Shown here piece by piece: positions 12,901 through 27,000 of a stretch of DNA of 64,000 nt; position 1 is the first letter of the stretch, and every line of letters starts with the position of its first letter. Location of the stretch: positions 11,306,078-11,370,077 of the forward strand of contig JAYGXS010000004.1 in assembly GCA_036362985.1 (NCBI GenBank), given 5' to 3'. The DNA comes from Ligula intestinalis (lineage: Eukaryota; Platyhelminthes; Cestoda; Diphyllobothriidea; Diphyllobothriidae). A program made the translations under genes and the position numbers. The notes beneath the pieces are model-generated. The model saw only the letters and a list, made by a program, of their open reading frames with translations, was not told the DNA's origin and did no database searches.

Positions 12901-15900
12901 GGGCTTTTTACAGATGGTTTTCGTCGTAAGCAAATGTGCAGACTGCTGAAGGTGGGTCTTTAGGCTGTTGCATTGTTGCACATACTGTACCCGGCCGTAT
13001 GCACGAAGAATGTGCGTTTTTTCGCATTCTAACAGGTGCAATAAATGACTGTACCGCAGATGTTTGAAATATCTCTAGGCAAAATATCCTCCCCCAAAAT
13101 TATGATGAGGAAATTTAAAAACATAATCAAGGGGTTTTGAAAGAGAGGGGGGATAAACCTCACTGCGGAAGTATGTGAACGCTTTCTTCTTTCTACCTAT
13201 ATGATAGAGGGATTTAAAGTAGTCTTATTAGTCTGAACATGCTTTGCAAAAAGTTATCCCAGCCTCGTGAAATAAATAAATATTCTAAAATGTTGATAAG
13301 CATCCAGTGCAGAACGTGAAAGTTACTGCTGGAGTCCATTCGATTGGCGAATAAAAAATGACCATTGGTCATATAAATTAAATGAAAAATTATTCAGGTA
13401 ACACGCAAACTAGAGCAAGGGTCCTTCATACAGAGCGTAAAAACAATTCACGTATGAATTATGTGCAGTCTAGTAAACCTTGCCTCGAGCAAGTGAGCTT
13501 TATTTTTTCCCCAGAAACTGAAAGCAAATTTGCCATGTCATAGCAATTTTAAGTCTGGAACCTGCTATATTTAGTTGACAGGTGAAATCGCTACCAATCA
13601 AGAACATACTAATTTGGATGATCATTTCTGCCTTAGTTGGCAGCACCAGCTGGTCGTATTCCAACAAGTGGTCAAAAAAGACCAGCTGTTTGTAACAGAG
13701 AAATGTATGCATTGATACCGGATTGCTATTCAGTAGATGTTATGCCGACATCCAATCTTCATATTTAGACCCCCCTCATTACATTTCCTAAACTCTTATA
13801 GTATGTCTAGTGGTTATGTTCATAGCACACAGCTCAAGCCCTAGCCCGGCGCTGTTTAGATACCTGTATCCTCCCCCTCATTCTCTATGGCTCTCTGGTT
13901 ATTGTTCTAGCCTTCCTCAAGAAGACTTTTTGATTTTTAAACGTATCCTCTGAATGTTCTCGTCAGATGCCGGTGTTTCTTATGTTTTTTTAGCTGATAC
14001 GGCGGCACTTTACAGCGGTCAAGCAATCTTTGATCGCATATTTGATACGGTTGCCCCTTAAATCCTCTCTGAATTAATCGATGGAAAGTCTTTTCGTACT
14101 ATGTGCCGAAGATTTCGATATTTTCTGCCGTACATCGGCATTTCAGCATTTTGTACTCCCTCTTCTTAGCAGAATACCTCATGTGTCAATAAACGGAAAT
14201 CCAGAACCCAAGATTAGACCTGCCGCCATAATACATGTAGATATTTGAGTATTTTAATAATTTATCACTTGGTCTCAGTGCATGGACTCATTCATTGTTG
14301 AATCTTTTGATGCTAAATTCAAAATAAAGCGTATGTCTGTCTCTAGACGACCGCGATGGGAGCTCGGATCTGTGTCCTAAAGCCTAGGACAAGCGTCCTG
14401 CAGCCAGCATAAATTATTAAACGCCACCCCATATGGCGCCTAAAATTCAAAGCTTGAACTGCCGTAGCTACAGCTTATTGGTATGCTCGTTAAAAAAATA
14501 GGAATTGGTCTTTTTTATTATCTGGGGTAGCTGAGAACCCGACGCTCGACTGCAGAGCACTTTTACACGTGCAAATGCAGGTTATAATTAGGGTAGTGAA
14601 TGCTAATTTTGTATTCAACATTAACTTATTACTAATACTGTAGTAAATTGAGAAGAAGAAGAAGAAGACTCGATCGTTGGGACAATATGTTTATTTGCCT
14701 GACGCTTCGATATCCGTCGCGGATTCGTCATCAGTAGACATGAGTAGCTGTAGTAGCTTCTCACTGTCACTGTAGTAAATTCAACATATGATATTTGCGC
14801 TGGCTTTGCTGACATATCACCATTCAATTACATGAAGTCCTAATAAACATGCGCGAATAATTGTCCGATTGCGGAATGGGCAAGTGCAAACAGCGCCAAA
14901 AAGTTTTTTTCTAACAGGAAGCGAATAATTTCATAAACTAAAGGTGAACATAATTAAGCGGACGCATACCTGCCATTATTCCACTTTAAGTCGGAAGCTA
15001 TTACGCTTTTCTGTGGACGACAATCGTGCCTCCTGCGCAGATAATCGATAGGCCTTCATTGCAACCCATCGAACGAGTTTATTTTGCAGTTCATTGAAAT
15101 TTTATTTTCCATGGTCTTTTAAAATTGAGCTTTTTTATAACCAATAAAGTCTTTTTTATCACTAATAGACATTAGAATTGGGGCTTTTTTAAATAAGCAA
15201 GGGATTTCACACAGAAAGCTTTAGGGGCAGTGATATTTACTGTCCCTAAGTGTATTGTCAAGAGGATTCAACTCATTAACTGAAAAATGGCTCAGTGAGG
15301 AATAAAAAATGTGTTCACCTACCTCTGATAACCCTTGACTCCAGTCATATAAGTTTTGGTTTCGGCTTAGCTTGATTTTTATCTCATTTTTGAGTTTATT
15401 TCCGTTTTTAGTTAGACGCCACCGACTTTAGATAAATAAAATTAAATAACACATAAAGACTAAACTGCACCAGCCAACCAAAGCTCAAAGAAACACAACT
15501 AACTAAACTAAAAACTGAAATGCACCAAAACTAAAATTAAACGAAGGAATTTAAAAACAAAAAAGCAAAAAACATAATTCTCCAGCAAAGGGTATCTAGG
15601 GTTGGCAGCCACTTGTATTGTTAGTGCCCACTTATAAGTAAACGTTTATTTGGAAAACATTAAGTGGAAGTGGCGTTAAATCTCATTCTTATAAGCTTTA
15701 GGAGTCTAGGGCAAGAACAACTATTGGAGCTTTTGGAATTCTTTGATGGCTTCGGATATTCAAACAATCGTACATGCATGGAGCACCAAATAAATGCTAT
15801 AAATTAATTACAATCAAACTATTCCTTGGCAAACACATACCAAGATGATGATTTTTACCCGCATTTTAACCAAAAGGTCAATAACGATTTGAGAGCACAG

Positions 15901-18900
15901 AAACATAGGCAGAGGTACAAAATTCAAAACGCACTGCCATAGTACATTAACATCAAAATAATATTTGGGAACCTTTTGGCAGTGTGCTGAGTTACTGGCA
16001 TAGAACTATTCAGGACACTATTGCAAGCGCCTAAAAATTTATCAAAGTAATTTTCATCAAGAAGACATCGAGGGCGACTGCATTCAAAATTATGCTAATC
16101 AGCATTACTCGTATGTACGTCGTACAAGATCCATCTTAGATGCGAAGACCTTTACTGAACGCCCCCTTTGATCGCTCTCCTGACAAAATCAACGTTGCCG
16201 GAGCCGAACTACTACCGTTTACCGATTTAGGTCATCACACGTTGATCGGAGTCCTGATGAGCTCACTAGCAACCCGACACTCGAAAACAAAATCAGTGTA
16301 CTCTCCCACATCACAGGATACTTCAGGCCTGGAAAATTGCTCTCAGGGTTGATGATTCCTCCCCACAAAAAAATGCTACGTCGGTCACGTTGTCGGCAAA
16401 ATGCACCTAGCTTTGAAAAATACCAATCCCCGCATAGCCTAGCCCTGCGCACTCACGACCTTTTGCATGGCAGAAAAGCTCTCACGATCAGTGCTTTTTA
16501 GTGTAGTTTCGTCCTCAGGCGAAGCGGAAGCCTCGCTCGTTAACGTGGGTACTCTTTAGATCTCTCCCTTGATGAGGCACTCTGCTGGAGTGCACCAGCA
16601 ATTTTTTCCTTCGCAGTAGCCAGAGAGAAGGAACCGATCCTGCCGTATAGATTGCACTTGAAGGACTGATGAACGGGTGGGCTTGATGCACTATTTGTTC
16701 ACGCGACAGTTCTAGGCAAGTTTGTTCCTCTGTGATTACCACAAGATCGTCTACTATTCCTCGCAAGTTCACAGCTTAGCAGTCTTCGCTTAATCAGCAG
16801 TATCTCAAAAGAAGCTAATTATCAAAGCTATGTTCGTCACGAGGCGCGGACGTCTTCTGTTTGTGCATGCGGCTTGCAATAAGGCAGATAATCTACTTTA
16901 TTTATACGGTTAACTATTGATGTCTCTGGCATACCGGATAGCCGGCGTTTTTTGTCTCATCACGGACCGAATCAACCGTTTGGATGAAAAAAATGATAAA
17001 AATGGGAGCTTAAGTGACCGGCGCGGAAACTCTCATTACTATGGAGTCCGATTTTTTTGCGCTCTCCAATAAATGCAACTGCACTCTGAGATCTCTGTAA
17101 CTGTAGGTCTCGTTGGATTGGTGTTCATTTCTCTGACAATGGCTTTCCAACTAAGGACTAACAGTTTTTTTAAGCGTATCGGAGGACATACCACGGCGCA
17201 CTTTATTAATGCACAATACAAAGGAGTATGTATATGCAGTTGTACAAAAATACTTAATTGCCAAATAATATTTTAGACCTGCTGACTGCTACACTTGGAT
17301 TCAAGGTTTACGAACTGTGTGCTGTGTACATATTGTTTAAGGAAAAGTATATTTTCGCTTGCAGTCTGAGGAATAAATCACATAGTTCTCATAAAATATA
17401 AGAACAGATATGGAAAATGCTCTATACATTAATGGCAGCATTAATAAATTGACGGATGTGATGTTTAGTGAATGAACACCTTAAAATCGTAAAAAGCTCA
17501 TAAGTAGAAACTTTTTTACAGCCAAAAGATACTCTTTCTTTGAAAATTTAACGTGTAGTTTGCTACCAAATGAGAACAAGCAATAATTGTTTCATTTATT
17601 TTTTCCATAAAATATGTTTGAATTTATAAAAACAGTCAAAATCCGTGATGTAAATGGGAACGAGTTATGCAGCCAATTTTAAAGTACATACGTTTTGACA
17701 GCGGTCAAAAGGAAGCTCGTTGAAAAGCCGGCATCCTATCGTGACTGAAATAACTTCAGAATAAAATGCACGATAATCTGTATTTCAACCTTACTGAATG
17801 TCGATTAGCGAAAGACTATCAACTGTTCGCATATTTCGGCATGCTACACGAATTCTTGGCCGTAATTTAAATCAGATAAATTATGTAGCACAAGTAACAC
17901 TTGATTTTTCTGAAGAACATTTTCATTTTTCCATATATATTTTGAGGCAAAAGGGCATTACTGACAAAGAGAGTTAGCCTCAAAAGCACCAGGCGAAACA
18001 AGTGTGTCCTGTAAAAAAGCAAAGTGCCCTTATCTGCCGCTATATATAGGGCAGAAATACATTACCGACATAGACAATAAAGACCGGAATGGCCATTTCT
18101 GGATTATTAGCCGTCATCAACCATCCATTCCCAATACCAGATACAACAACACACGATGAATGACTCCACTGCTTGAAAGTTAGAAGTTTAACGCACTTAC
18201 CACTGAATCACGAGCTCCAAGGATCATTAGGCTTTTGCTTAGGGTCACCGTTGGAAAGACATAACTGAGTCGCTAGATACAATAACTTTGCAACTTTAAT
18301 GTCAAGTGTGGAAGTCCTTCAAGCTAGGTCATGTGTTTCTGGCTGATCGTCAAAATTCAAGACTATATTATATTGTCCAAGGGAGCGTTTTGTAAATTAT
18401 CACTAAGCAACATTTGGAGAAGTGATAATCTATTTTTCAAATGGCAAAACAGAAAACTCTCGATTTACTTTCGCCAAGGGTTCCATCTCATTCAAGATAA
18501 ATAATAAAACTTCAATGCTAATGCAGGTGTTGGAGGGCATGAGGCATGAGACCTATTTTCGTGTTCAACGGACTTTTTATCCGAATCTATATTTCGAAGT
18601 ATATGAATAATTTATTCTTAAGAATAGCGCAAAATGTAATGCCATCGTTAAAAATCCGCCTTAGCTTTCTTTGAAAGGGTGGGTAATTAGGGTGAACACT
18701 GTGGTTAGGACTGTACCTCACATTAAGGCTGCTCATTTTCAGTTTAGCTCAATTAAAACCATTCGCATATTGGCCGCAGCACTGGCTTAAAATCCAAACC
18801 TTGACACTAATGCCATCTGAATTTTGAAACCTTTGTGTAGCCCTATCTACAAATCTACTTGGAGAGAGGTTTTATATTTGATACGTCAACGGACTTTGTT

Positions 18901-21900
18901 GAGCTGCTTCCAAACATTTATTATGTTTAGAGTGTCAACAAATTTCGAATGTATGCGCGCGCTCCTGTAATTATTCCTTGAGACAATTTTCAAAGTAACA
19001 TCTGAGTTTAACATGGTACATGAACGTCTTTATTCCTTGAAGTGCGAGTGACCGACGCTTTACATTGCCCCTTTCTGTAAATAGTCCTTTTACATCCCAG
19101 TTAGTTCCGGGGAATCTGAATTCTTCGGCATCTTCTTCACTTACCAAGACCGCAGATTCTTGGGCTACTTGACTGTTTATGCTACGAGCCTTCTACAAAA
19201 AGTGCATCTAGGTGAGCTTAGAAATATAACACCTACATAAGGCGAAATTCCTACACAACGTCCGGTACCGCTCATGGACTAGTAGCGTTTTGGTACCTCA
19301 GGATTCGTTTCTATATCAAAAAGCATATTTGAAAGCATCGTTCGACTTTTTGTATGGCTCCGCAATTCTTCATTCTTCCTTAAGTGGAAAAGGGAAACGT
19401 TCTTTTTGCAAGTAAAATGCAGATACACTGCAATGATCTGACATTTTCCGAACCTTCCCCGTGCCCCTTCAAAACTATACCATTTGACAAGCGCATGATC
19501 GGAAGAGAATGGCAACTGAACAGTCCCTAGTGCGAGCGGCGAATGACGGAAAAGATTTCAACTTCACCAGGGAGGGGGAGAATCGTAAGTTAGGGCTTGC
19601 GACATTCTGAGAGGGGGCGTTTTTAGCTCATTTATCACACCATTTAAACTTGTTCTTTTTTAAGACGGTTTGAGCACTCAACAGGTCGACTATGTGTCAA
19701 TATAGCATCGACGGGGATCACAGTCATGCGAATTCATGTTGCAAATAACGTCAACAGAGGACTGCCTTACAACACTTTTGACTGAAAAGTGTCATTTTTC
19801 GAAGTAGTGTTCGCAGAGAACACATCAACCTGTAATCAGGTCATCCAGTTTGTCCCCAGGATCAAACGGAACGCTATGCAGTCCACGCAAAGCATGTCAA
19901 CAAAACGTGGAACTTTCACAAGTTAACGACAGGATGTCTGTAAGCCTATAGAATTATCCTGGAGTATCTTGTGAAGTTCATTTTTACAATTCATACAATG
20001 GAGCTTCCTGACACAGTGTTTTCAACGTTTTTTAATTTTTTTTGCAGACATTAGGGCATCAGTTAACTAGAAATCAAACTTTTAATAACGGCGCCTCCTT
20101 GAGACCTTGTTTTGATTCTTTTAGAGGAGACACGTTCTAAAAAAGTGTCCTAGTTACCGGCTCTCAGGATGGAACGAACGATAGGCAAGCTTGCAAACAA
20201 TACTGTTAACTTAAACTGAAACTAGTTGCATGCTGATATTTTTGAATTCCATGTCTTAATTACCAAATTTGGTACAGACGAGGTTTTTTCAGCTGGCTAG
20301 ATGCAAACAGGAACTGTTCATGAGAACGATTACTGGTTACAGGAGCCTAATTGAGATAAGCGCAAAGTTAATATCAACCAGTAAAACTGTAAACCGGCAT
20401 ATATCATTGAAAAGGATCAGAACATTATATTACTCTGTATAAATGAAATAGAATCGCACAACTTCTACAGGAACAGTTGAGAAACTTGGTAATATATTAC
20501 CCAGATAAGTCTTCACAAGATTTCATTTCGGTTGCCGATTTTGCTGAAAGAGAAGCCTGTCCACCAAGCGTGCTTTCTGGATCAAACAACCAGACGTCCT
20601 CCGAGGTGTCGCTAAGACCTTCATCTGTGTCTCGCGATGGATGCAGCGGACGACTATCCTTGCCCTCACTCGCATGACGCGGACGTGGTGATGGCCCGAT
20701 CCGTCGTGCTTCACTGGTTGCCCTCACGACAACCGGCCCACAAGGCATGGTGAACATGGAGGAGAGCGGTGATACTGTAGTGGGCAGATAGCTCGCTTCA
20801 CCTGGCCCTCCAATCGCTGCTCCACTAAGGCTGCCAGGTTTGGCGATTGAACCGTCCGAACCGACGCTAAAGTTACTTTTGGGAGAATCGGTCACCAGGG
20901 GAACGCAGGGAGCTCTTGAGAGTCGTGGCCTCAATGGTGGAACATCACTCTCCTCCTCCCCCTCCTCCTGATCCGCTTCATTCGCTCTATTTAAACTTCG
21001 TATTGAGACCCTGCGGTGGCGATCGGGAGTCTGTGAGCTTAAAGGACTGGGCAGCGATGTCTCAAATGGGGTTTCTTCATGGCTGGGAAAGGTTCGCTGA
21101 GAGGAAGTACTTCTTTGATGAACATAGTCGGAATGCCTCTTAGTCTGAACCACCTGTGGTCGAGACAGCTTTGAGCAAGGGCGCTGGTATGTCCGCTCCA
21201 CAACCTGTGTTTAATTCAAAAACACTGATTTGAAAAAGTGCCCAGTGGGGATATAAAGAATTGTTAAAAATAACCTCTACATCTGTCCGGTTTTGCCAAA
21301 AAAAGATTTTTTATGTTCTTTCCAGAGGTTGAAGTAGCTCAGGTACTTCCAAAGGAAAGGTAAAGCTTCGTGCCTGTATAATAAACTAATAATAATTTCT
21401 TCAGCTACGACCTGTTCAATCTAAACAATTGGAGACTGCCTTCGGTAATAATTGTCGTTTTCAAATCCCATCATAATATAGGAAGTCTGCCTGACATTAA
21501 ATCTCACAGAATCGAAATGAGTCTGTCTTTAGCTTGTGTTCCACATTTCTATACATAATTGAATTGGAAATATTGGTCTGATTTATCGTAATACTCTCCT
21601 AATTTTCTATAAATGTCAAAAAGTACGGGGAAATTAAACATAACCAGAAGCCATTACTCACCAGGTCCAAATGTGGATCGGATCTTTCAAAAATGGAAAC
21701 AGCCTGAGTGTGGGAAATGCCAATAAGGGATGTGCCGTTCACTGAGATGATGCGATCATTGATACTAGTATGCATAGAAAATAAAGAAAATTAATTCAAT
21801 GAAAATGAATGCTTATATCCATAAACATAGACTAAAGGACAACAGGTACTGCTCGTTGACACGTACCATGGGTTGTTAATTTAATAAATTATCTTAACTT

Positions 21901-23987
21901 ACCGAACTAAGTCTACTTATTTTACCTAACATCCGTTATAGCATCCAGAAAATGCTCCGTGTTCGAGTTTCGACAGATAAACTACTAAATGTTTGCTTCA
22001 GGTAAAAAAATAAAAACAATTAAAGGTGATCGCTGTTGCGGATCTGTGGCACATACATAAGCTTTCATTATAATGTTCAGAAAAAAACTTATCAAAATAA
22101 TGCTGTAATTTGAGAGGCAATAACTTCAAACTATTTTATAACTATTAATCGGGTTTTTCGACTGAATGAATTGAGGACTGTAGCACTAAACCTGAAATTG
22201 AACAAATAATTATCGATATGTGACTGCTTATGATAATGCATTCTAAGAGAAATAGGCAACGTCCGGCGAACCAACTTCTTTTTCCGGCATCCTGTGCTCA
22301 ACCTTCTCACCTATAGGTCTTAGTAGCGCTTGAAATTTCAACAACAAGGGGCATCCTGAAATGCTCGGTACCGTCATGACACACTTACAGTTTCTAAAGT
22401 AATACATTTCACAATTATTGGCATCGAATGAATGACATTCTGAAGGGTCTCCATTAGGGATGCTTCAATTCAGCAGCCTTAGTAGGAGCCCTCGCATTCT
22501 TGTCAACCATATTACTAAGAATTGAGCATAGATTTTCATTTGAATCCAAGTCAGGTTTATTTGCTGGCCACATTTCTTTTCTCCAGAAATGCGGAATTTC
22601 CACTGACATGTCGGGAACAATTTTATTCTCAAATTTCTACCTACTGGCACGATTTTTGCACAGCTTTTAAAAAGTATTTGCTTTAGGCTTTACGCTCTGT
22701 AATATTCATCAGTCAGTTGTTGATCCCATAGTGCAGTTTGGAAATCAGAGTGCCTTTCAAGGCACATTGCACCCCACACCCCGAGCATGCACAACAGCCA
22801 CACAAAAGATAGTAGTTTAGACACAGGAAAACTGCCTCCGTTGTCAGTATTCTCCATCAAAGCTGGCAAGACAACGAACTCGTGACTCAATGGTTAGAGG
22901 GTTAGAGTTTTCTCTTCCACGTGTGACCTCTCGTATGCATTCTTGAATTTCTCGGACATAGTACACTTATGCGTTGGTTGACTCTGCTACTATCATATAG
23001 GACAGTGTGTTATTTAGTTCACTGTAAACGCTAGCGAGATTGGGAAGATTTTCAAGCGTCTGTCTCTCATACCACGCTAGAGGGAATTTCACAACTGCCA
23101 GAAAAAAACCGCTGCGATTGAGGAAGAAAATATGACTGGCAACCAATCGGATATTGGAACTTGTGCGTTTTTTTCAGAAAAAACATGATCAACCGGTTTA
23201 ACCATTTCCCATTCAGAATTACTGCCAACGTGACAACGTGACAATGTGACAACCACGCAAGCTTCCCCTTCTCACAGGCTCCTCCTGTTCAACAATTAAA
23301 GCAGACGAAAAATTTCCTGTCAAATTTGTCTTTGCAGGCTTATGCGTGAGCAGGCCTCGAAGCTCTTGATTAAGTCCCTTTTTATCTACCCTGACGCAAA
23401 ATTTCTATTTGTGCGCTTTTTCTGATATTTTTGCGTTTCCTGTGCCTTCATCCTGATTCTTCGGACAAAAATATACTCAGTTTCAGCTAAATGAACCAAT
23501 TTTGGTTTGGACGTGTCCACCACGTATGATAAAACAAAAACTCAGGAGGAGCTTGAACCTTCGTTATCACTAAAAATATTGAAAGATACGAGTAAGTTAA
23601 AGCTGGTAGCTGAAAGTCTATGTATGCGCATACTGAAATATCTGAGTTTTGCGTTGCTGTCATTTTGCTGTTATATATTTTTCGGCAGTGATGGAAAGAG
23701 GCGATATTTTTGAAGACAGTACCACATACAAATAATAAACTATGATGTAAACTGAACAGCTTCTGATCGTACAAAGTAGCAAATAACAAATCGCTACAAT
23801 GCAGGTAGTAGTAAGTTGAATTTTTTCTGATATTTAAGGAAGTCGAGAGCTATTTGCTGGGCTAGAATTTTAATTGGTATGTGACACTTGAGTTCTATAT
23901 CCGCGACGAAGTTTCAAGTCATCAAATAACTTGCATTTATGCGGCCCGGAAGTAAATTTTTTGATGATGATGATGATGATGATGACA

Positions 23988-24019
<32 letters not shown>

Positions 24020-27000
24020 GGTGGTGGTAATTTGAAAGATGATTCGACGATGCACAATTAAAGGTTATTCAGCAACCGACCGTCGTTTGCAACGGTATTA
24101 AGACGACCTAACTCAAGATACGCCAAGACAGTTTGTGGAAACTTGTCCCACTGACTCTGCTTTTGCCCCGCCAGGGCTTACATCCGTACTTAGTCATCTA
24201 CTCCGCGTGTTATCGACCAGCTCGCCACCTCATACGCGCATACACTCATAGGTAATCGATAATTCCACCTCACCTGATTGGCGGCAGACGATTGATTACT
24301 CTTCCACGGCCCAGCAGGCAAAGCTGGACTGCAGCAAACACACAACTTCGCGGACACAGCTGCAGAGCAGGCGTATGGACGATTGGCGCACTACACAGCC
24401 TCTGTAAGGTCTATTTTCTGGCAGTAAACTTTTTCCACCAACACCGTCTTCCTCGACTTGTGATTTCGGGGAACATTCTGTTTCTTGACACTACTAGCTG
24501 TGACAATTGGGCACGCCACCTTCTGGTCTGGAGTCAGAAGGTTGCGTGTTCAGATCACATCGGGTGTAAGCCCTGGCAGGACGAAAACAGAGTCAGTGCG
24601 GCAAGTTCCTACAAGGTTGATCGATGTCCACGATGAGCATCAGCAAGCTGAGGGCAAGCGCGATGACCGGTGCTAAATTTTAGTGAAAGGAGACTCGCGC
24701 AGGGTCTAACCCACTCTCATCCCACTCCCGGTACCATGTATCAGGAAAAACGTCGAGAAGACCGCAGATGGGGGCAACATACACCCACCTGTGGACAACC
24801 AACTGTGTTAAAACTTTTTTCTTCACTGATAGCACAAAAGGAGGCCCTCTTGCGTGACTGTTCCTATAAAGTATTATCTGGACAATTAGAAAATCTGCCA
24901 TGGTCCGGCAAATGGCGAGGGAAAAACGTGTGCTACATACATTCATTAGTACATTTCTTCACCCATCACTAGGTTGTCACTTGTTTGAATGAACAACATT
25001 TTAGTTATGTAGGATGGCATGCTGATTGCTAGCAATCATATTTTACCTTAGCGTTGACCCTCAAGATTTTTTTAAACTAGATTCACCACGCGTAGGGTCA
25101 GAAATCTTCTGACGGCAAAAAAATCCCACAGTTTCCAATCAAAATTCGGCTAGGAGGATATGGAAAAATATGAAACGTATTTAAACTTTTCGCAGCAGTT
25201 TTTCTTTAACTTGTCCATGTAAAGGGGCCTGGATGGGTCGGAATTTGAACCTGAAGATAATCACAATTTTGACCCAAATGAAAGCCTGCCTCGATATTTA
25301 CCCAGCATAAATAGAATCACATTTCCTTTTCTATCGGGTCGAATTAAACTGCCAGATCATTTCCAATGGCTAGCAGGCCTTAGAAACCCAAAATCCGATG
25401 ACAAGATGCCAAATAAACTCGAGTTCGCTGGCTAATTTAAAATGCAGCACCTTCGGCAGTTTGTGCATTCAAGCCTTGAACATTCAACAAAGCACCTCAG
25501 AAGATCAAACGATTTTTGAACAACGGAAACATCAGCCGGATATAAAAACATCTAAAAGGATTTTTATTTGGTTAAACATGATATAGCCTATCCGTGCTCA
25601 CCTTTTAAGGAGCATTTCAACGGAATGGATCAGAAAGTTGCCGAACAGTGTTAATGGATATTGACCGGGAGTTTTGCTTAACGTATGGCAAACTGATGAG
25701 TTGGGGCGTGTTTAACTTTAAATCTAATCATTTATTTATTATTGCAAAAAGCAGTCCCTTTTTTGGATGCACGCTTTTCGTTATTGCACTTCCTCAGTTC
25801 TTTCATGTAGGGCACTTTTTCCACAATAAGCATGAGAATCATACTTATTCGAGTTTTTTCTAAGAGTTCATGACTATTATAATATAGTCAGGATAGTTCA
25901 CGTATGGTTCTTACCGCATTTTTATCACCCCTTAGTTTACTATCGGTTTTAATTTTCTCTAGTATAAACAGTATTAATCTTTGATCAAACATCACGTTCC
26001 TAATAAAAATGTGATAATAAAACCTGATAATTACTGTATAATTTAACTAGCACTCATATCGTCTTGATAGTCCGAGTTCCGGCCTCTTGAACTAATTAGA
26101 GGAAGGAAAATTTAACTACGATCATTTGGATCTTGTTTCTTGGATGAGTCGGAAAATTCAGGCAGCTAACCCTTCTAACAAGGCCCGGTTATAAGTATTC
26201 CTAGGACATTACAGGTGCTGTCGCGCTAACTTTCAACCGGTTTTGGGGTGTAGAGTGATTAGCAGGGGGCGGCGTTAGGTTTTAATTGGAAGTTGAAATT
26301 AGGAGACGAGAGTGAGAGCCTCTGTAATTAAGCCGTGTCTAACGATTACTTTCAATAATGAAGCAATAACATTAGAGTTGCCCATATTGGTTCGTTGGCC
26401 GGCCTATGTCCATAAAAGACAACTGTTATGCTTGACTCACTCATAGTTTAAAAAATCCGCCGACCCTTGAGCAGTATCATCAGCAGTTCGCTGAGGACTC
26501 TTGCTATAATGTCTGAAATCGCGAATGCTCGATTGTAGAAAGGAGTAACCTATATCGATCTATCCAGCCTGGAGAATGAGGTAAGACTGAAATACACTTT
26601 TTTTCTTAACGAGTTAATTCTCTCAATATACACGATTTGTCCGCATAACATCTACAAAGTATTGATAACCTCAAATCAGGTGTCCTGAATAGTTTGGTTG
26701 GATACGGTTATTGGAAATCACCCACGTACGAGGGGTTATCTTTTACTAAATTCCTGAGGAGTAAATATTCCCTTGTCCTACCCCTGACACTTACTATGAT
26801 CTTCATTCTAAGTCTGACATTGGATCTCAAAATCAACCTGTTCCTAAGCCTCAGTCCATTGGAGTTTAGCTTCATGTTACCTGTCATACGTGTGTGTATA
26901 TTCCGGCGTCTCAACAAGCAGTTGACGAAGTATCACATCACTACCCGTTCATGCTACTTCTACGTTTGCTGTGCACAATTTTGTGAATAAAACTCCGTTT

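Larger units (their letters stand above)
11747..20500 (-). other. dlg intron in the inter-PDZ linker
   Basis: 8.75 kb intron. Contains family B repeats at 12.44 and 18.06 kb and a PLE terminus at 14.64 kb. A GC-richer patch at 16.14-16.78 kb has opposed ORFs of 70-85 codons without a recognisable domain. The remaining sequence is AT-rich and I see nothing more. Confidence 0.6.

Noticed and set aside
16140..16772. Opposed ORFs as coding exons
   Set aside because: No motif and no convincing splice sites in a phase compatible with dlg.
20523..21143. Other-frame ORFs over the dlg linker exon
   Set aside because: Shadows: the minus frame with correct splice phases explains the region.
23870..24055. 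Thr/Ile-rich minus ORF
   Set aside because: Translation of the GAT/GGT microsatellite.
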